Shown: piece by piece, positions 56,541 through 64,000 of the stretch
Layout of the letters: every line of letters starts with the position of its first letter
Numbering within the stretch: position 1 is the stretch's first letter
IMG/VR virus record: IMGVR_UViG_3300003323_001224
Location: 1-64,000 of that record
Strand: one strand, 5' to 3'
Length of the DNA stretch: 64,000 bases
DNA from: a virus
Translations under genes and position numbers: made by a program
Notes under the pieces: generated by a model
What the model saw: only the letters and a program-made list of their open reading frames with translations
The model's database searches: none
What the model was told of the DNA's origin: nothing

Positions 56541-57407
56541 ATGGAACATGGAAGAGACGCTGCGCGCAAGATTCGAAAGGTGGGGCAAAGAAAAAGAGAA
56601 TGCTCTTCATGCAATGCGCCTATCGAGGAGACACGCTGGACTTCTAGTCGGTATTGCAGGGAATGTGCAAAAAAAATGGAGGATAAAGAGAAGAAGAAAG
56701 CTAGAAATCATTCTCCTGACCAACTGCTGAAGAATATTTGTCGTTCAAAAGCACGTAACGCTTTAAAGAGTGGAAAAATATTACGGCAGATTTGTGAAAT
56801 ATGCGGCGCAACACAAACTGAAATGCACCACGATGATTATTCGAAACCATTAGATGTTAGATGGTTTTGTAAACGTTGCCATGTTAAAAAACATAAATAT
56901 GAACGCATGAGCCTTTCTCAAAAAAGTTGGCGCGCAGAATATAAACGCATGTACTATGCGGATCTTAAAAAAAGATCACCCGCCTTTTATGAATCAGGCG
57001 GCGGAGATAGCTACCAAATACCAATACCTTCAGAAAAGAACACGAATGGCCTGACCAAAATTATTATGAAATTCTTAAAACTCAAAGGTCACTACGCTAA
57101 CCGAATCAACACGCAGGGACAGGCGCGCATGGGGCGGAAGATTGTATATTACGAAGCTTTCACTAATAAGCCGGTATATGCGGAAGGAATTACATACACA
57201 AAAGGCACTACCCGGCGCGGCACGCCCGACATCGACGCCATCATATATGGCAAAACCGTGAAGATCGAAGTGAAGGTCGGTCGTGACAGCATGCGCGATG
57301 AGCAATGGGATGAGAAATGCGCTATTGAATCAGCTGGCGGATTCTACTTCATCGCGCGTAGCATGCAACCTTTTTATGAATGGTACATTGAAACTTTTGA
57401 AAAATGA
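56541..57407 (+). CDS. HNH-type zinc domain fused to VRR-NUC nuclease (288 aa)
   Basis: N-terminal zinc ribbon C-S-S-C...Y-C-R-E-C (residues 20-44), then an HNH-like C-E-I-C-G...M-H-H-D-D-Y-S-K-P...W-F-C-K-R-C-H-V-K-K-H (about 90-125), then a C-terminal VRR-NUC (PD-D/ExK) domain: T-K-G-T-T-R-R-G-T-P-D-I-D-A-I-I and K-I-E-V-K-V-G near 225-250. VRR-NUC enzymes cut branched DNA or serve recombination. The combination suggests a nuclease partner for the annealing protein upstream, or an HNH that invaded the gene start. Confidence 0.75.
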   Translation: MEHGRDAARKIRKVGQRKRECSSCNAPIEETRWTSSRYCRECAKKMEDKEKKKARNHSPDQLLKNICRSKARNALKSGKILRQICEICGATQTEMHHDDYSKPLDVRWFCKRCHVKKHKYERMSLSQKSWRAEYKRMYYADLKKRSPAFYESGGGDSYQIPIPSEKNTNGLTKIIMKFLKLKGHYANRINTQGQARMGRKIVYYEAFTNKPVYAEGITYTKGTTRRGTPDIDAIIYGKTVKIEVKVGRDSMRDEQWDEKCAIESAGGFYFIARSMQPFYEWYIETFEK

Positions 57408-57637
57408 ACGTAATTAATATAGATGAAATCGGAATAACAATCCGACCTTGTTCGCCTGATGAAGTGTTGATCATTATAGATGAAAAGAGACGACAGGCAG
57501 CCAAAGTGTTATCGATCGCCGATCTCGCGAATTTTATTACCCAATGTCGAATTCTATTGGAGGAAATGAAATTCACTGCGACATCTTCATGCGCTGACCC
57601 TGATCTGTATTCTACCGGTCCCGATTACCCTTATTAA
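57404..57637 (+). CDS. Hypothetical protein (77 aa)
   Basis: ATGA overlap with the nuclease gene. N-terminal I-N-I-D-E-I-G-I-T-I-R-P and a central helix; C-terminal tail disordered. Unrecognised. Confidence 0.5.
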   Translation: MNVINIDEIGITIRPCSPDEVLIIIDEKRRQAAKVLSIADLANFITQCRILLEEMKFTATSSCADPDLYSTGPDYPY

Positions 57638-57671
57638 ACAACATTGCATAACGCTACCTATATCAAAAGAC

Positions 57672-60146
57672 ATGGGCGAAACCCTCTCCGCCGTCTGGGA
57701 GCAAGTAAAATCGCTCCTCCATGCCGGTATCTCTGTCATCCCCGTTCGGGATCACGAAGACAAAGGCAAACCGCCCAAAACACCGTACGCCCAGTGGAAA
57801 CAATACCAGGAGCGCGTTACCACCGAACAGGAATTATGGGGCCAGATGGAGCGCCACAATACCGCCGCCGTCGCCATGATCTGCGGCAAGGTTTCAGGCC
57901 ACCTGGAAGCGATCGACATTGATGTAAAGAACTGGCCGGGCATTGATGCCCGGTATTTTGAAGCGATCCGGGAGTTATACCCCGATCTATGGGAGACCAT
58001 CCGTATCCACAGCACGCCTTCGGGCGGCTACCACATATTATACCGGATAGATAGGCCCGGTATACCCGGTAACCAGAAACTTGCCACTGCGGCGGGATCA
58101 ACGCAGGCAGGGATCGAAACAAGGGGGGAGGGGGGCTACGTTGTGGCTCCCCCCTCCCTGGGTTACCAGATCTATAAAGATCGACCGCTTCCCGTCTATA
58201 CCTGGGAACAACGTGAAGCCCTGATCAATCTTGCGAGGAGCTTTGATGAAAAGATCAAGGTCGCAGCAGCCCCTCCCTTACCCAAAAGTAAAAATGACTA
58301 TTATGATGAAAATCCATTCGAACATTTTAATGGTTCACCTGCCGCTGAAGAGATCCTTACTGATCAAGGATGGAGCCGGCTTCGAAATAGAAATAGCAGT
58401 TATCGATATTTTACACGACCGGGTAAATCTGCTGGTATCAGTGCCTCCTTCATTGTCGGGTCCCGACTATACTATATCTTCACTTCCAGCACCCACCTGG
58501 AACCTTCGACCGCCTACAGTCCTTCCGCTCTGCTCTGCCGACTTCGATTTAATGGAGATGGAAAAGCCCTCTACCAATACCTCGTCGAACAGGGCTACGG
58601 CAAAATAAAGTCCCGGATAGAACAACGCCTCGTACGTTCCAAGATCCTCAGCGGCGATGACCTACCCGGCAACGTCTCTTCCGCCGCCAAAGAATTATAT
58701 ACCAAAGAAAAAGACCGCCTATGCAGGACATACGCACACGGCACCTACTGGGTGCAGGACGATATAGACGATGTGGTCAAGATCAACCGGGAACGCTTGT
58801 ACACCGTAGCCTCCGGACTCGGCTTTCGGCACTACAACGGCAAGGTCGTACAGATCGATGGCTATATCGTCCGGTCTGTCACGGACCGGCTGTTCTACGA
58901 TACGCTGAAATCTTACTGCGTAGAAGAAGAAGCAGATTTTCTCGAAGCTATCCGCAACGCATTCGAAGCTTTTGTTCAGAAGGCTGGCGAGTTTACTATT
59001 ACCCGGATCGAGGAGCTAGACGAACGTCATATTCTTACAAGTGCGAAACATACCTCTTTCAAGTTTTATAATAACGGCTTTATCAAGATCTGGGCTACGG
59101 AAATTTCTTTTCATTCATACAGCGAAATTTCTCACTGGCTCATCTGGGAACAACAGATCATCCAAAGAGATTACCAATCTTTTGAAGGTGATGTTACCCA
59201 ATCGCTTTTTTATCAATTCCTGGAAAAGGCCCTCGGCATATCCGACTACTTATGGCAAGTCCTGGGTTATATCATCCATGACTACAAAGATGAAACCATG
59301 GGCTACATCTTCGCCCTTGTCGAAAAGTGCGAAGATCCCCGACAAGGCGGTGGCACCGGCAAAAACCTCCTTTGCAACCTGCTCTCCCATATCACCACGG
59401 TGAAGGTAGTGGCCGGCTCACAAGTCCAGTTGAATGAAAAGCTTCTCCAGTCCTGGAATTACGAAAAGCTCCTGGTCATCAGCGATGTCCCTAAGCGCTT
59501 TGACTGGAGCTTTCTGAAAGAACCTTCCATGGGACACGCCACTAAAAAAAATCTCTTTAAAGATGAAATCGTTATCCCGCCTGATAAAATGTGCAAGTTC
59601 CTGGTCCTTACCAATTATTCTTATGATAATGTTGATGGAGGACTTAGACGACGCATACGGCCACTGGAGTTTACCTCCTTTTTTACCCATTCCGGCGGTG
59701 TGGACGGGCACTTCGGTAGACTCTTTCCCTACGATTGGAATGACCTGGAATGGGCCGCCTACGATCACCTTTTGCATCACGCGATACAACGATACCTGCA
59801 ATCTGATGGTAAGATTCCTGCGACCGATCTTTCCCCTACCGGATGGCTCAAACAGTTCGATCAAACCTATCACTTCGCCACACGGGGATTTATCCAGGAA
59901 CAATGGGACTTCTGGTTACGTAGTGGCTTCATCTCCAACGAAAGTTTTAAACAAGCCTATGACCTTTATTGCAATACCAACGGCATTCATCCACGCTATC
60001 GCCTTACCATGCACAAACTCAACCAGGCCATAAGAGAGTGGTGTGATTACAATAAAGTCTTTTTCGATGTCGATGCGATCGAACGGTATAACAGTATTCC
60101 CTTCCGGGGTAAACGTTTTACTTTGCTGGAGGCGCCACCGTTTTAA
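57672..60146 (+). CDS. Primase-polymerase fused to SF3-type helicase (824 aa)
   Basis: N-terminal prim-pol domain: G-I-S-V-I-P-V-R-D near 19, catalytic I-D-I-D-V-K-N near 77 and H-S-T-P-S-G-G-Y-H-I-L-Y-R near 115. The C-terminal helicase half has Walker A Q-G-G-G-T-G-K-N near 560, Walker B region L-L-V-I-S-D-V-P-K and an SF3-type sensor L-V-L-T-N-Y-S-Y-D near 645, as in NrS-1-like phage replicases. It probably primes and unwinds phage DNA, and no other replicase is in the window. Followed by a terminator. Confidence 0.8.
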   Translation: MGETLSAVWEQVKSLLHAGISVIPVRDHEDKGKPPKTPYAQWKQYQERVTTEQELWGQMERHNTAAVAMICGKVSGHLEAIDIDVKNWPGIDARYFEAIRELYPDLWETIRIHSTPSGGYHILYRIDRPGIPGNQKLATAAGSTQAGIETRGEGGYVVAPPSLGYQIYKDRPLPVYTWEQREALINLARSFDEKIKVAAAPPLPKSKNDYYDENPFEHFNGSPAAEEILTDQGWSRLRNRNSSYRYFTRPGKSAGISASFIVGSRLYYIFTSSTHLEPSTAYSPSALLCRLRFNGDGKALYQYLVEQGYGKIKSRIEQRLVRSKILSGDDLPGNVSSAAKELYTKEKDRLCRTYAHGTYWVQDDIDDVVKINRERLYTVASGLGFRHYNGKVVQIDGYIVRSVTDRLFYDTLKSYCVEEEADFLEAIRNAFEAFVQKAGEFTITRIEELDERHILTSAKHTSFKFYNNGFIKIWATEISFHSYSEISHWLIWEQQIIQRDYQSFEGDVTQSLFYQFLEKALGISDYLWQVLGYIIHDYKDETMGYIFALVEKCEDPRQGGGTGKNLLCNLLSHITTVKVVAGSQVQLNEKLLQSWNYEKLLVISDVPKRFDWSFLKEPSMGHATKKNLFKDEIVIPPDKMCKFLVLTNYSYDNVDGGLRRRIRPLEFTSFFTHSGGVDGHFGRLFPYDWNDLEWAAYDHLLHHAIQRYLQSDGKIPATDLSPTGWLKQFDQTYHFATRGFIQEQWDFWLRSGFISNESFKQAYDLYCNTNGIHPRYRLTMHKLNQAIREWCDYNKVFFDVDAIERYNSIPFRGKRFTLLEAPPF

Positions 60147-60151
60147 AATGA

Positions 60152-60173
60152 GCCCCGCGTAGAAACGCAGGGC
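60152..60173 (+). terminator. Terminator of the early/replication operon
   Basis: GCCC-C-GCGT, loop AGAA, ACGC-A-GGGC: 8 pairs with one internal mismatch, 5 bases after the replicase stop codon. Confidence 0.65.
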
Positions 60174-60204
60174 GTGTTGTTGATGTGTTCTAACTTCAAA
60201 ACAG

Positions 60205-60275
60205 AGACCATCCAGGGAGTCGAACCCTGCTGCACGGTTTTGCAGACCGCGTGCTAACCGCTCACACAGATGGTC
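60205..60275 (-). tRNA. tRNA-Cys(GCA)
   Basis: Acceptor GACCATC/GATGGTC perfect; anticodon stem CGGT/ACCG with loop CTGCAAA (GCA); T-arm AGGG-TTCGACT-CCCT; discriminator T. Overlaps the HNH gene end by two bases. Confidence 0.85.
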
Positions 60276-60768
60276 AGTCCTTTTTCTTCACCTTGTATTT
60301 CGAAGCTTTCTTCTCATTTCTCTTTACTTCGTCCAAAACCCTTTTTATATTCACTCCCATTAGCTCCATTCTCTGTATGGTATATTCGTTACTGTATATC
60401 TTTTTCTGTTTTATTAGGCGCTCAATCTCCTTTAACCAAATATGCAATGGACGATCTTTTTTCCATTGATTACAACCATAGCAGCAATCTACCCTATTTT
60501 CCTTATGATCCAGGCCTCCGCGCGACAAGGGAACCACATGATCCTTTGTTCTATCTAATCCAAAGTCATCAAAATTGCGCCTGCAATATCTACACGTGGC
60601 TTTAAACTTCTTCTGTGCTATCTGCTGGCCTTCTTTTGCTCTTTTTTGTAAATGCACTGCAATATATTCATCGAAAGACATAATCTTTTTAGGCCATTTT
60701 TCGATGAATTCAATCATGTACTTATGAAGGATTTTTAGCTTTCGTGCAGGACTGATTGCGGTACTCAT
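60274..60768 (-). CDS. HNH endonuclease (164 aa)
   Basis: Helical N-terminal half, then a compact HNH with zinc: C-R-Y-C-R-R-N-F near 59, D-H-V-V-P-L-S-R-G-G near 76, E-N-R-V-D-C-C-Y-G-C-N-Q-W-K near 90, matching the CxxC...DH...N...CxxCN layout. Free-standing HNH in an accessory region; might be a homing nuclease or a restriction-type nickase. ATGA overlap with the gene upstream. Confidence 0.8.
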   Translation of the reverse strand: MSTAISPARKLKILHKYMIEFIEKWPKKIMSFDEYIAVHLQKRAKEGQQIAQKKFKATCRYCRRNFDDFGLDRTKDHVVPLSRGGLDHKENRVDCCYGCNQWKKDRPLHIWLKEIERLIKQKKIYSNEYTIQRMELMGVNIKRVLDEVKRNEKKASKYKVKKKD

Positions 60769-61100
60769 ATATTATCCCCTTCCTTTCTATTACACGGCGG
60801 TAACTTTACGCCGGTGTATTTCACAAGCGATCCTCCTTTCTCTTTATAGCCTACAACAGAATGAGCTGAGCCAATACCATTATAACGTTTTTGATAACGC
60901 TCCAAGTCACAATATATACATATACCTGATCTTGTTTCCTTATTCGCAGCAACTTTTTTCCAAGGACTATTCTTAAAGACATGTCCATTTACCACCAGCG
61001 GTTTCTTCCGTGCTTTGACTTCGGGAAATGTTGGGAGTGCAGTTAAAGTGCAGATAGGCAGCGGTTGCTTAATGCGCGGCACCCAGTCGCTTCCAGGCAT
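60765..61100 (-). CDS. Hypothetical protein with CxxC (111 aa)
   Basis: Contains G-I-C-I-Y-C-D-L-E-R-Y-Q-K-R near residue 60, possibly a zinc or HNH-like fragment, and a basic C-terminus. Overlaps the upstream gene by 32 bases. Function unknown. Confidence 0.45.
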   Translation of the reverse strand: MPGSDWVPRIKQPLPICTLTALPTFPEVKARKKPLVVNGHVFKNSPWKKVAANKETRSGICIYCDLERYQKRYNGIGSAHSVVGYKEKGGSLVKYTGVKLPPCNRKEGDNI

Positions 61101-61260
61101 AATTATACATTGCGCTGCCCCTTTGCTTCCGTTTTTGCTTCCACATGCCGCAATTACATTTATAAATAATGGAGCCTTTAATCACCTGTTCTTCAGGAGG
61201 CGCCTGCGTCCAGCTATGGCTGATAGCTCTGCTCTGCTTACGGAGTATCGGTCTTTGCAT
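61069..61260 (-). CDS. Small basic hypothetical protein (63 aa)
   Basis: Arg/Lys-rich, with C-N-C-G-M-W-K-Q-K-R-K. Overlaps both neighbours (32 and 23 bases), so expression is plausible but not certain. Confidence 0.4.
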   Translation of the reverse strand: MQRPILRKQSRAISHSWTQAPPEEQVIKGSIIYKCNCGMWKQKRKQRGSAMYNYAWKRLGAAH

Positions 61261-61636
61261 CTGGTGCTGTTGTAATGTCTGGTAATAGGTTTAATGCAAA
61301 CTTCAATGCTTCTTCCATGCCCATTTCGTAGTTATTAAATACAGGTGTGTTATTTATTTTATTATGATGCAGAATCACTCCATAGAATCCAAATTCAAAC
61401 CCCTTGTTCGTGACGAAATTCTCCCAGTCTGGTTCAACCCATACATAAATTTTATGCCCTTCCCTCAACCACCTGGCCAATAGCGTCTGCGTGATGCCGG
61501 CCATTTCAGACATGATCACCTCTCCAGACGATTGACGCACGAGGACGGGACCTACGAAAGAAACCAGCTTACAGCCTTTCCTTGCGGCTAATAACTGCGT
61601 CTCCCTGGTGACTGCTTCATCTTTTAGTTTGTGCAT
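61238..61636 (-). CDS. RWLRE-type paralogue 1 (132 aa)
   Basis: Member of a local paralogous family: N-terminal L-A-A-R-K-G-C, central T-Q-T-L-L-A-R-W-L-R-E-G-H-K-I-Y-V, and a closing E-E-A-L-K-F-A-L-N-L-L-P-D. Two relatives lie at 61971 and 62449-62996. Phage and Bacteroidota accessory proteins of this type have no known function. Confidence 0.6.
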   Translation of the reverse strand: MHKLKDEAVTRETQLLAARKGCKLVSFVGPVLVRQSSGEVIMSEMAGITQTLLARWLREGHKIYVWVEPDWENFVTNKGFEFGFYGVILHHNKINNTPVFNNYEMGMEEALKFALNLLPDITTAPDAKTDTP

Positions 61637-61640
61637 GTTA

Positions 61641-61874
61641 TCATTTTGAATAACCTAAGAGATCATTTGGTGTGCAATGAAAGATATCACATAATATTAT
61701 TAAGCTGGTAATCGAAGGATGACGGATTGATTTTTCATTTTCCCAGTTATGTATATCACCCTTACTCGTATTAAGCTTGCCTGCCAATTCTTCCAGGGTA
61801 TATTCATACATTTTCCTATACATTTTAATGTTACGCGCTAATACTACATTTAATCTATCATCAACGCTATACAT
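61641..61874 (-). CDS. XRE-family regulator (77 aa)
   Basis: Complete small XRE helix-turn-helix: Y-T-L-E-E-L-A-G-K-L-N-T-S-K-G-D-I-H-N-W-E-N, then T-S-L-I-I-L-C-D-I-F-H-C-T-P-N-D-L-L-G. Resembles transposon-type Cro/CI regulators. Inserted between family paralogues; may control them. The gap 61875-61970 shows nothing further. Confidence 0.75.
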   Translation of the reverse strand: MYSVDDRLNVVLARNIKMYRKMYEYTLEELAGKLNTSKGDIHNWENEKSIRHPSITSLIILCDIFHCTPNDLLGYSK

Positions 61875-61970
61875 CGAGTTTACTGAATTTAAAATGAATA
61901 TCCATTTTCAACCAAAAGGAGCGCATAGTAACCGTTCCCGTATATGATTTCATTTACTTGCCAGTCTGTG

Positions 61971-62456
61971 CTATGCATCAGGTAATAAATTTAAAGCTTT
62001 CTGAATAGCTACCTCCCGCGCCATTTCAAACGTTTCATATCGTGTTTGATACAATGGCGTTTTAGGATCTACATTATCCAAAGCAAAAGCTACCGCCAGG
62101 TATCCGGATATGAGATTTTCTTTGAGTATAGGGGCCTGTCCTGAAATAATCCTATGCTTCTCTCTGAGCCAGCGTTCGATGAGATCTTGGGTAGGGCGCC
62201 CGTAAATGTAAAGCGGCAATTTGGAATTTTGTGTTTTATGTGATTCGATTTCAATTTTCATTGCCTCAATTGTTTCCCTATCTCTATTACCTGCTTCCAC
62301 GATTTCAAAGGCTCTTGTTACTAATTGATTGATAGTTGGTTCTCCTATTGCACGAGGAGGTTGTGTGTCTGCGTAAAAAACATTTCTGCACACTTCATCA
62401 AACCCTTTGCGCCTTGCAAGGACAGCTGTTTCAAATGATACCAATTCTTCATGCAT
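61971..62456 (-). CDS. RWLRE-type paralogue 2 (161 aa)
   Basis: Intact family copy: E-E-L-V-S-F-E-T-A-V-L-A-R-R-K-G-F-D-E at the start, Y-G-R-P-T-Q-D-L-I-E-R-W-L-R-E-K-H near 90, and A-L-N-L-L-P-D-A at the end. Overlaps the neighbouring broken paralogue by 8 bases. Confidence 0.65.
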   Translation of the reverse strand: MHEELVSFETAVLARRKGFDEVCRNVFYADTQPPRAIGEPTINQLVTRAFEIVEAGNRDRETIEAMKIEIESHKTQNSKLPLYIYGRPTQDLIERWLREKHRIISGQAPILKENLISGYLAVAFALDNVDPKTPLYQTRYETFEMAREVAIQKALNLLPDA

Positions 62457-62996
62457 CCGGTAACAAATTTAAAGCGTGTTGTAAAGCGGCTTCGCGGGCC
62501 AGTTCGTGAGTATCGAATCTAATACCATTAAATACCATATTAGATAATTCAGTTCCGATCCTGTCATAAACATTTGCCGAAAATTGTGGCGGAACAGGAC
62601 GTCCTAATGTATCATTCCATCCAGGATAGCGGACCATCCAGGATAGCGGACCATCATTATATCTATCCCATGTACCTCCCTCAACCACCTCTCCAGCAGG
62701 TCCTGGGTGGGACGTGCGTATAGCCAGGGAGGGAGCAACAAATTTTTGAATGATGGGAGTTTAAATACTTTCTCAGCTAAACCTAGTGCATTGCGCGTAG
62801 GCTCATCTAAATTTCTTGCATATTCATAATACATTTCATTTGGTGGTGCGTAATTATTCCCTTCAGCAGATATTTCTTTAGGCCCATATATCTTGCCATT
62901 AAACTCATAATACTCCCATCCTTGCCTACACGGCTCATCAAAACCCTTCTTTCGTGCAAGGATGGCGGTCGGATAGGTGATTAGTTCTTCAGTCAT
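62449..62996 (-). pseudogene. RWLRE-type paralogue 3, frameshifted by a 17-bp duplication
   Basis: Two overlapping frames (62604-62996 and 62449-62688) are the 5' and 3' parts of one gene. The first reads E-E-L-I-T-Y-P-T-A-I-L-A-R-K-K-G-F-D-E...W-L-R-E-V-H; the second ends A-L-Q-H-A-L-N-L-L-P-D-A. Removing one copy of the 17-base tandem duplication at 62617-62650 joins them in frame across R-Y-P-G-W. A recent inactivation, or a reversible slippage switch. Confidence 0.8.
62617..62650. repeat. 17-bp tandem duplication
   Basis: Unit CCATCCAGGATAGCGGA occurs twice in direct succession and is followed by the first five bases of a third unit. Seventeen is not a multiple of three, so it shifts the reading frame of the paralogue gene it lies in. 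Confidence 0.95.
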
Positions 62997-62998
62997 GA

Positions 62999-63349
62999 TT
63001 AATTATTTTCTGGTTTATCTCCTGCTATCATCACATATCTATGAAACGTGTGCTTCGGCGATTCAGTCATTATAGTGGTAATTTTATGCTTTATCGGTTC
63101 ACAAGTCCCCACATATTCCCGTAGCGCTTCCGCCGTTTCAAGATCATTAAGCATCACAATCTTAATAAAATATTCTATCAGGTTGGCCAGTCGTAAAGGT
63201 ATGACATCCCCTCTATCATAAAAATCAAGAAGATCTTCTTTAAATACACCACAATATAAAAACTCCCAATTGTCATATCCATTCATCTTTTCTTGCCCAA
63301 AGGAAAGGACGAACCGCCGAAAAATATCCAAATCTTTTTCTTGTATCAT
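62999..63349 (-). CDS. Hypothetical protein (116 aa)
   Basis: Acidic alpha/beta protein with aromatic patches (N-W-E-F-L-Y-C-G-V-F-K-E-D-L-L-D-F-Y-D). Two bases separate it from the broken paralogue. No family recognised. Confidence 0.55.
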   Translation of the reverse strand: MIQEKDLDIFRRFVLSFGQEKMNGYDNWEFLYCGVFKEDLLDFYDRGDVIPLRLANLIEYFIKIVMLNDLETAEALREYVGTCEPIKHKITTIMTESPKHTFHRYVMIAGDKPENN

Positions 63350-63352
63350 GCA

Positions 63353-63718
63353 TCAGTTTTTAGGCGTTCGGTAATATCTCAATCGTAATTCACGCTTCGT
63401 ATCATCTGTTCGGCGCTCTTCCGGCGTCATGGCTACATAGGCATCAAACCAATCTGCCAATTCTTTTCCCTTCTTATTGATATAGTCTAATATTGCCTGT
63501 GCGGAAAACAACTTTTCACAGACCATCAGGTCCATCAGATATTCAATAGTAAGGGCCATGTCTTTTGAATATGCCGAGCGTACCTTTGCCGTTAGTGCCG
63601 CATCCGGACCGGTGAAGATCAGTAAGTGGATCCTCTCCAGCTGTTCACGCGTCAGATCCTTGTGGTCGAACTTAGCAAAGAGCTGCTGCAAGGCTTGTAC
63701 TTCGGTTTCATTGATCAT
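63353..63718 (-). CDS. Hypothetical protein (121 aa)
   Basis: Mostly helical (L-Q-Q-L-F-A-K-F-D-H-K-D-L-T-R-E-Q-L), first gene of this leftward unit after a terminator. Function unknown. Confidence 0.55.
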   Translation of the reverse strand: MINETEVQALQQLFAKFDHKDLTREQLERIHLLIFTGPDAALTAKVRSAYSKDMALTIEYLMDLMVCEKLFSAQAILDYINKKGKELADWFDAYVAMTPEERRTDDTKRELRLRYYRTPKN

Positions 63719-63735
63719 AGTAAGGAATTTAAAAA

Positions 63736-63757
63736 GGCCCTGATAGATATCGGGGCC
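63736..63757 (-). terminator. Leftward terminator
   Basis: GGCCC / GGGCC with inner GATA/TATC pairs; on the minus strand the hairpin is followed by TTTTT. Ends transcription of the gene at 63802. The rest of 63719-63801 is AT-rich with no supported feature. Confidence 0.7.
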
Positions 63758-63801
63758 GGATTGCTTTACAAAACTTCTAACTGTTTGAATAAAAATAATG
63801 A

Positions 63802-64000
63802 TTATTCTTTAATATCAAATAAATTTATTAAAAGGGGCTTCCCGTTTTCCCAGCGGTATTGGTTCTGGAGTTCGTGGAGATAGCGGATGGCGATGATGTT
63901 ATAATGCATGTTTTTGGGCCTTACGAAATCGTAGGCGCCAAAGTTAAAAACTAAGCCATCTAAATCGCTTTTCTTTTCAGTGGGTTTGTAACATTTCTTA
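63802..64000 (-). CDS. Partial gene cut by the window edge (65 codons visible)
   Basis: Open from the right edge to TAA at 63802. The visible C-terminal part is basic and aromatic (L-V-F-N-F-G-A-Y-D-F-V-R-P, then N-I-I-A-I-R-Y-L-H-E-L). The start lies beyond 64000. Not recognised. Confidence 0.55.
   Translation of the reverse strand, partial: KKCYKPTEKKSDLDGLVFNFGAYDFVRPKNMHYNIIAIRYLHELQNQYRWENGKPLLINLFDIKE

Overview
The window is best read as a contiguous piece of a large double-stranded DNA phage infecting a Bacteroidota host. The block 10.5-40.9 kb holds a complete virion and lysis programme: connector/tail genes, ejection proteins, terminase, portal, scaffold, capsid, fibres, holin, endolysin. 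Its gene order and protein types recall crAss-like podophages. Visible promoters fit the Bacteroidota TTTG / TAnnTTTG pattern rather than sigma70 boxes, and genes are packed with ATGA or TAATG overlaps. A tyrosine integrase and repressor-type regulators suggest a temperate life style. Family names were assigned by eye from motifs, without database searches.

Layout. 0-1.8 kb (+): small accessory genes ending in a bidirectional terminator. 1.8-10.5 kb (-): an accessory operon with five glycosyltransferase-like proteins, a tandem methyltransferase-like protein, DUF4326, GNAT, small membrane proteins, an Acb2-type cyclic-nucleotide sponge and a GroES-like co-chaperonin. 10.5-40.9 kb (+): morphogenesis and lysis. 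41.2-42.0 kb: terminators and tRNAs. 42.0-43.4 kb (-): integrase. 43.5-47.0 kb: a CRISPR array, a probable tracrRNA/leader and a miniature type V effector. 47.1-54.6 kb (-): small genes interleaved with tRNAs for Met, Glu, a Leu-type tRNA with apparent CTA anticodon, Lys, Gln and Phe, a ParB-like protein and a repressor-like gene. 54.7-60.1 kb (+): early/replication genes (HTH protein, annealing-protein-like gene, HNH/VRR-NUC nuclease, primase-polymerase/helicase). 60.2-64 kb (-): tRNA-Cys, an HNH nuclease, a paralogous small-protein family with one copy broken by a 17-bp duplication, and a gene cut by the window edge.

The outstanding system is at 43.5-47.0 kb. A 364-residue Cas12f/TnpB-like protein lies next to a 34-repeat array, and no cas1, cas2 or cas4 is present. 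By family alignment from memory, its RuvC-I aspartate is serine, its RuvC-II glutamate is valine, and the chain stops before RuvC-III and the zinc finger, so it should bind DNA but not cut it. Two spacers match this phage's own virion genes (terL, 28/30; a tail gene, 27/30), and all mismatches but one are synonymous. This suggests spacers drawn from close relatives and a phage-borne, cleavage-free CRISPR interference system acting in phage-phage competition. Other notable points are four copies of a 19-bp palindromic operator, 10-bp-phased direct repeats at the regulatory switch, and tandem in-frame amber codons between two ejection genes together with a candidate CTA tRNA.
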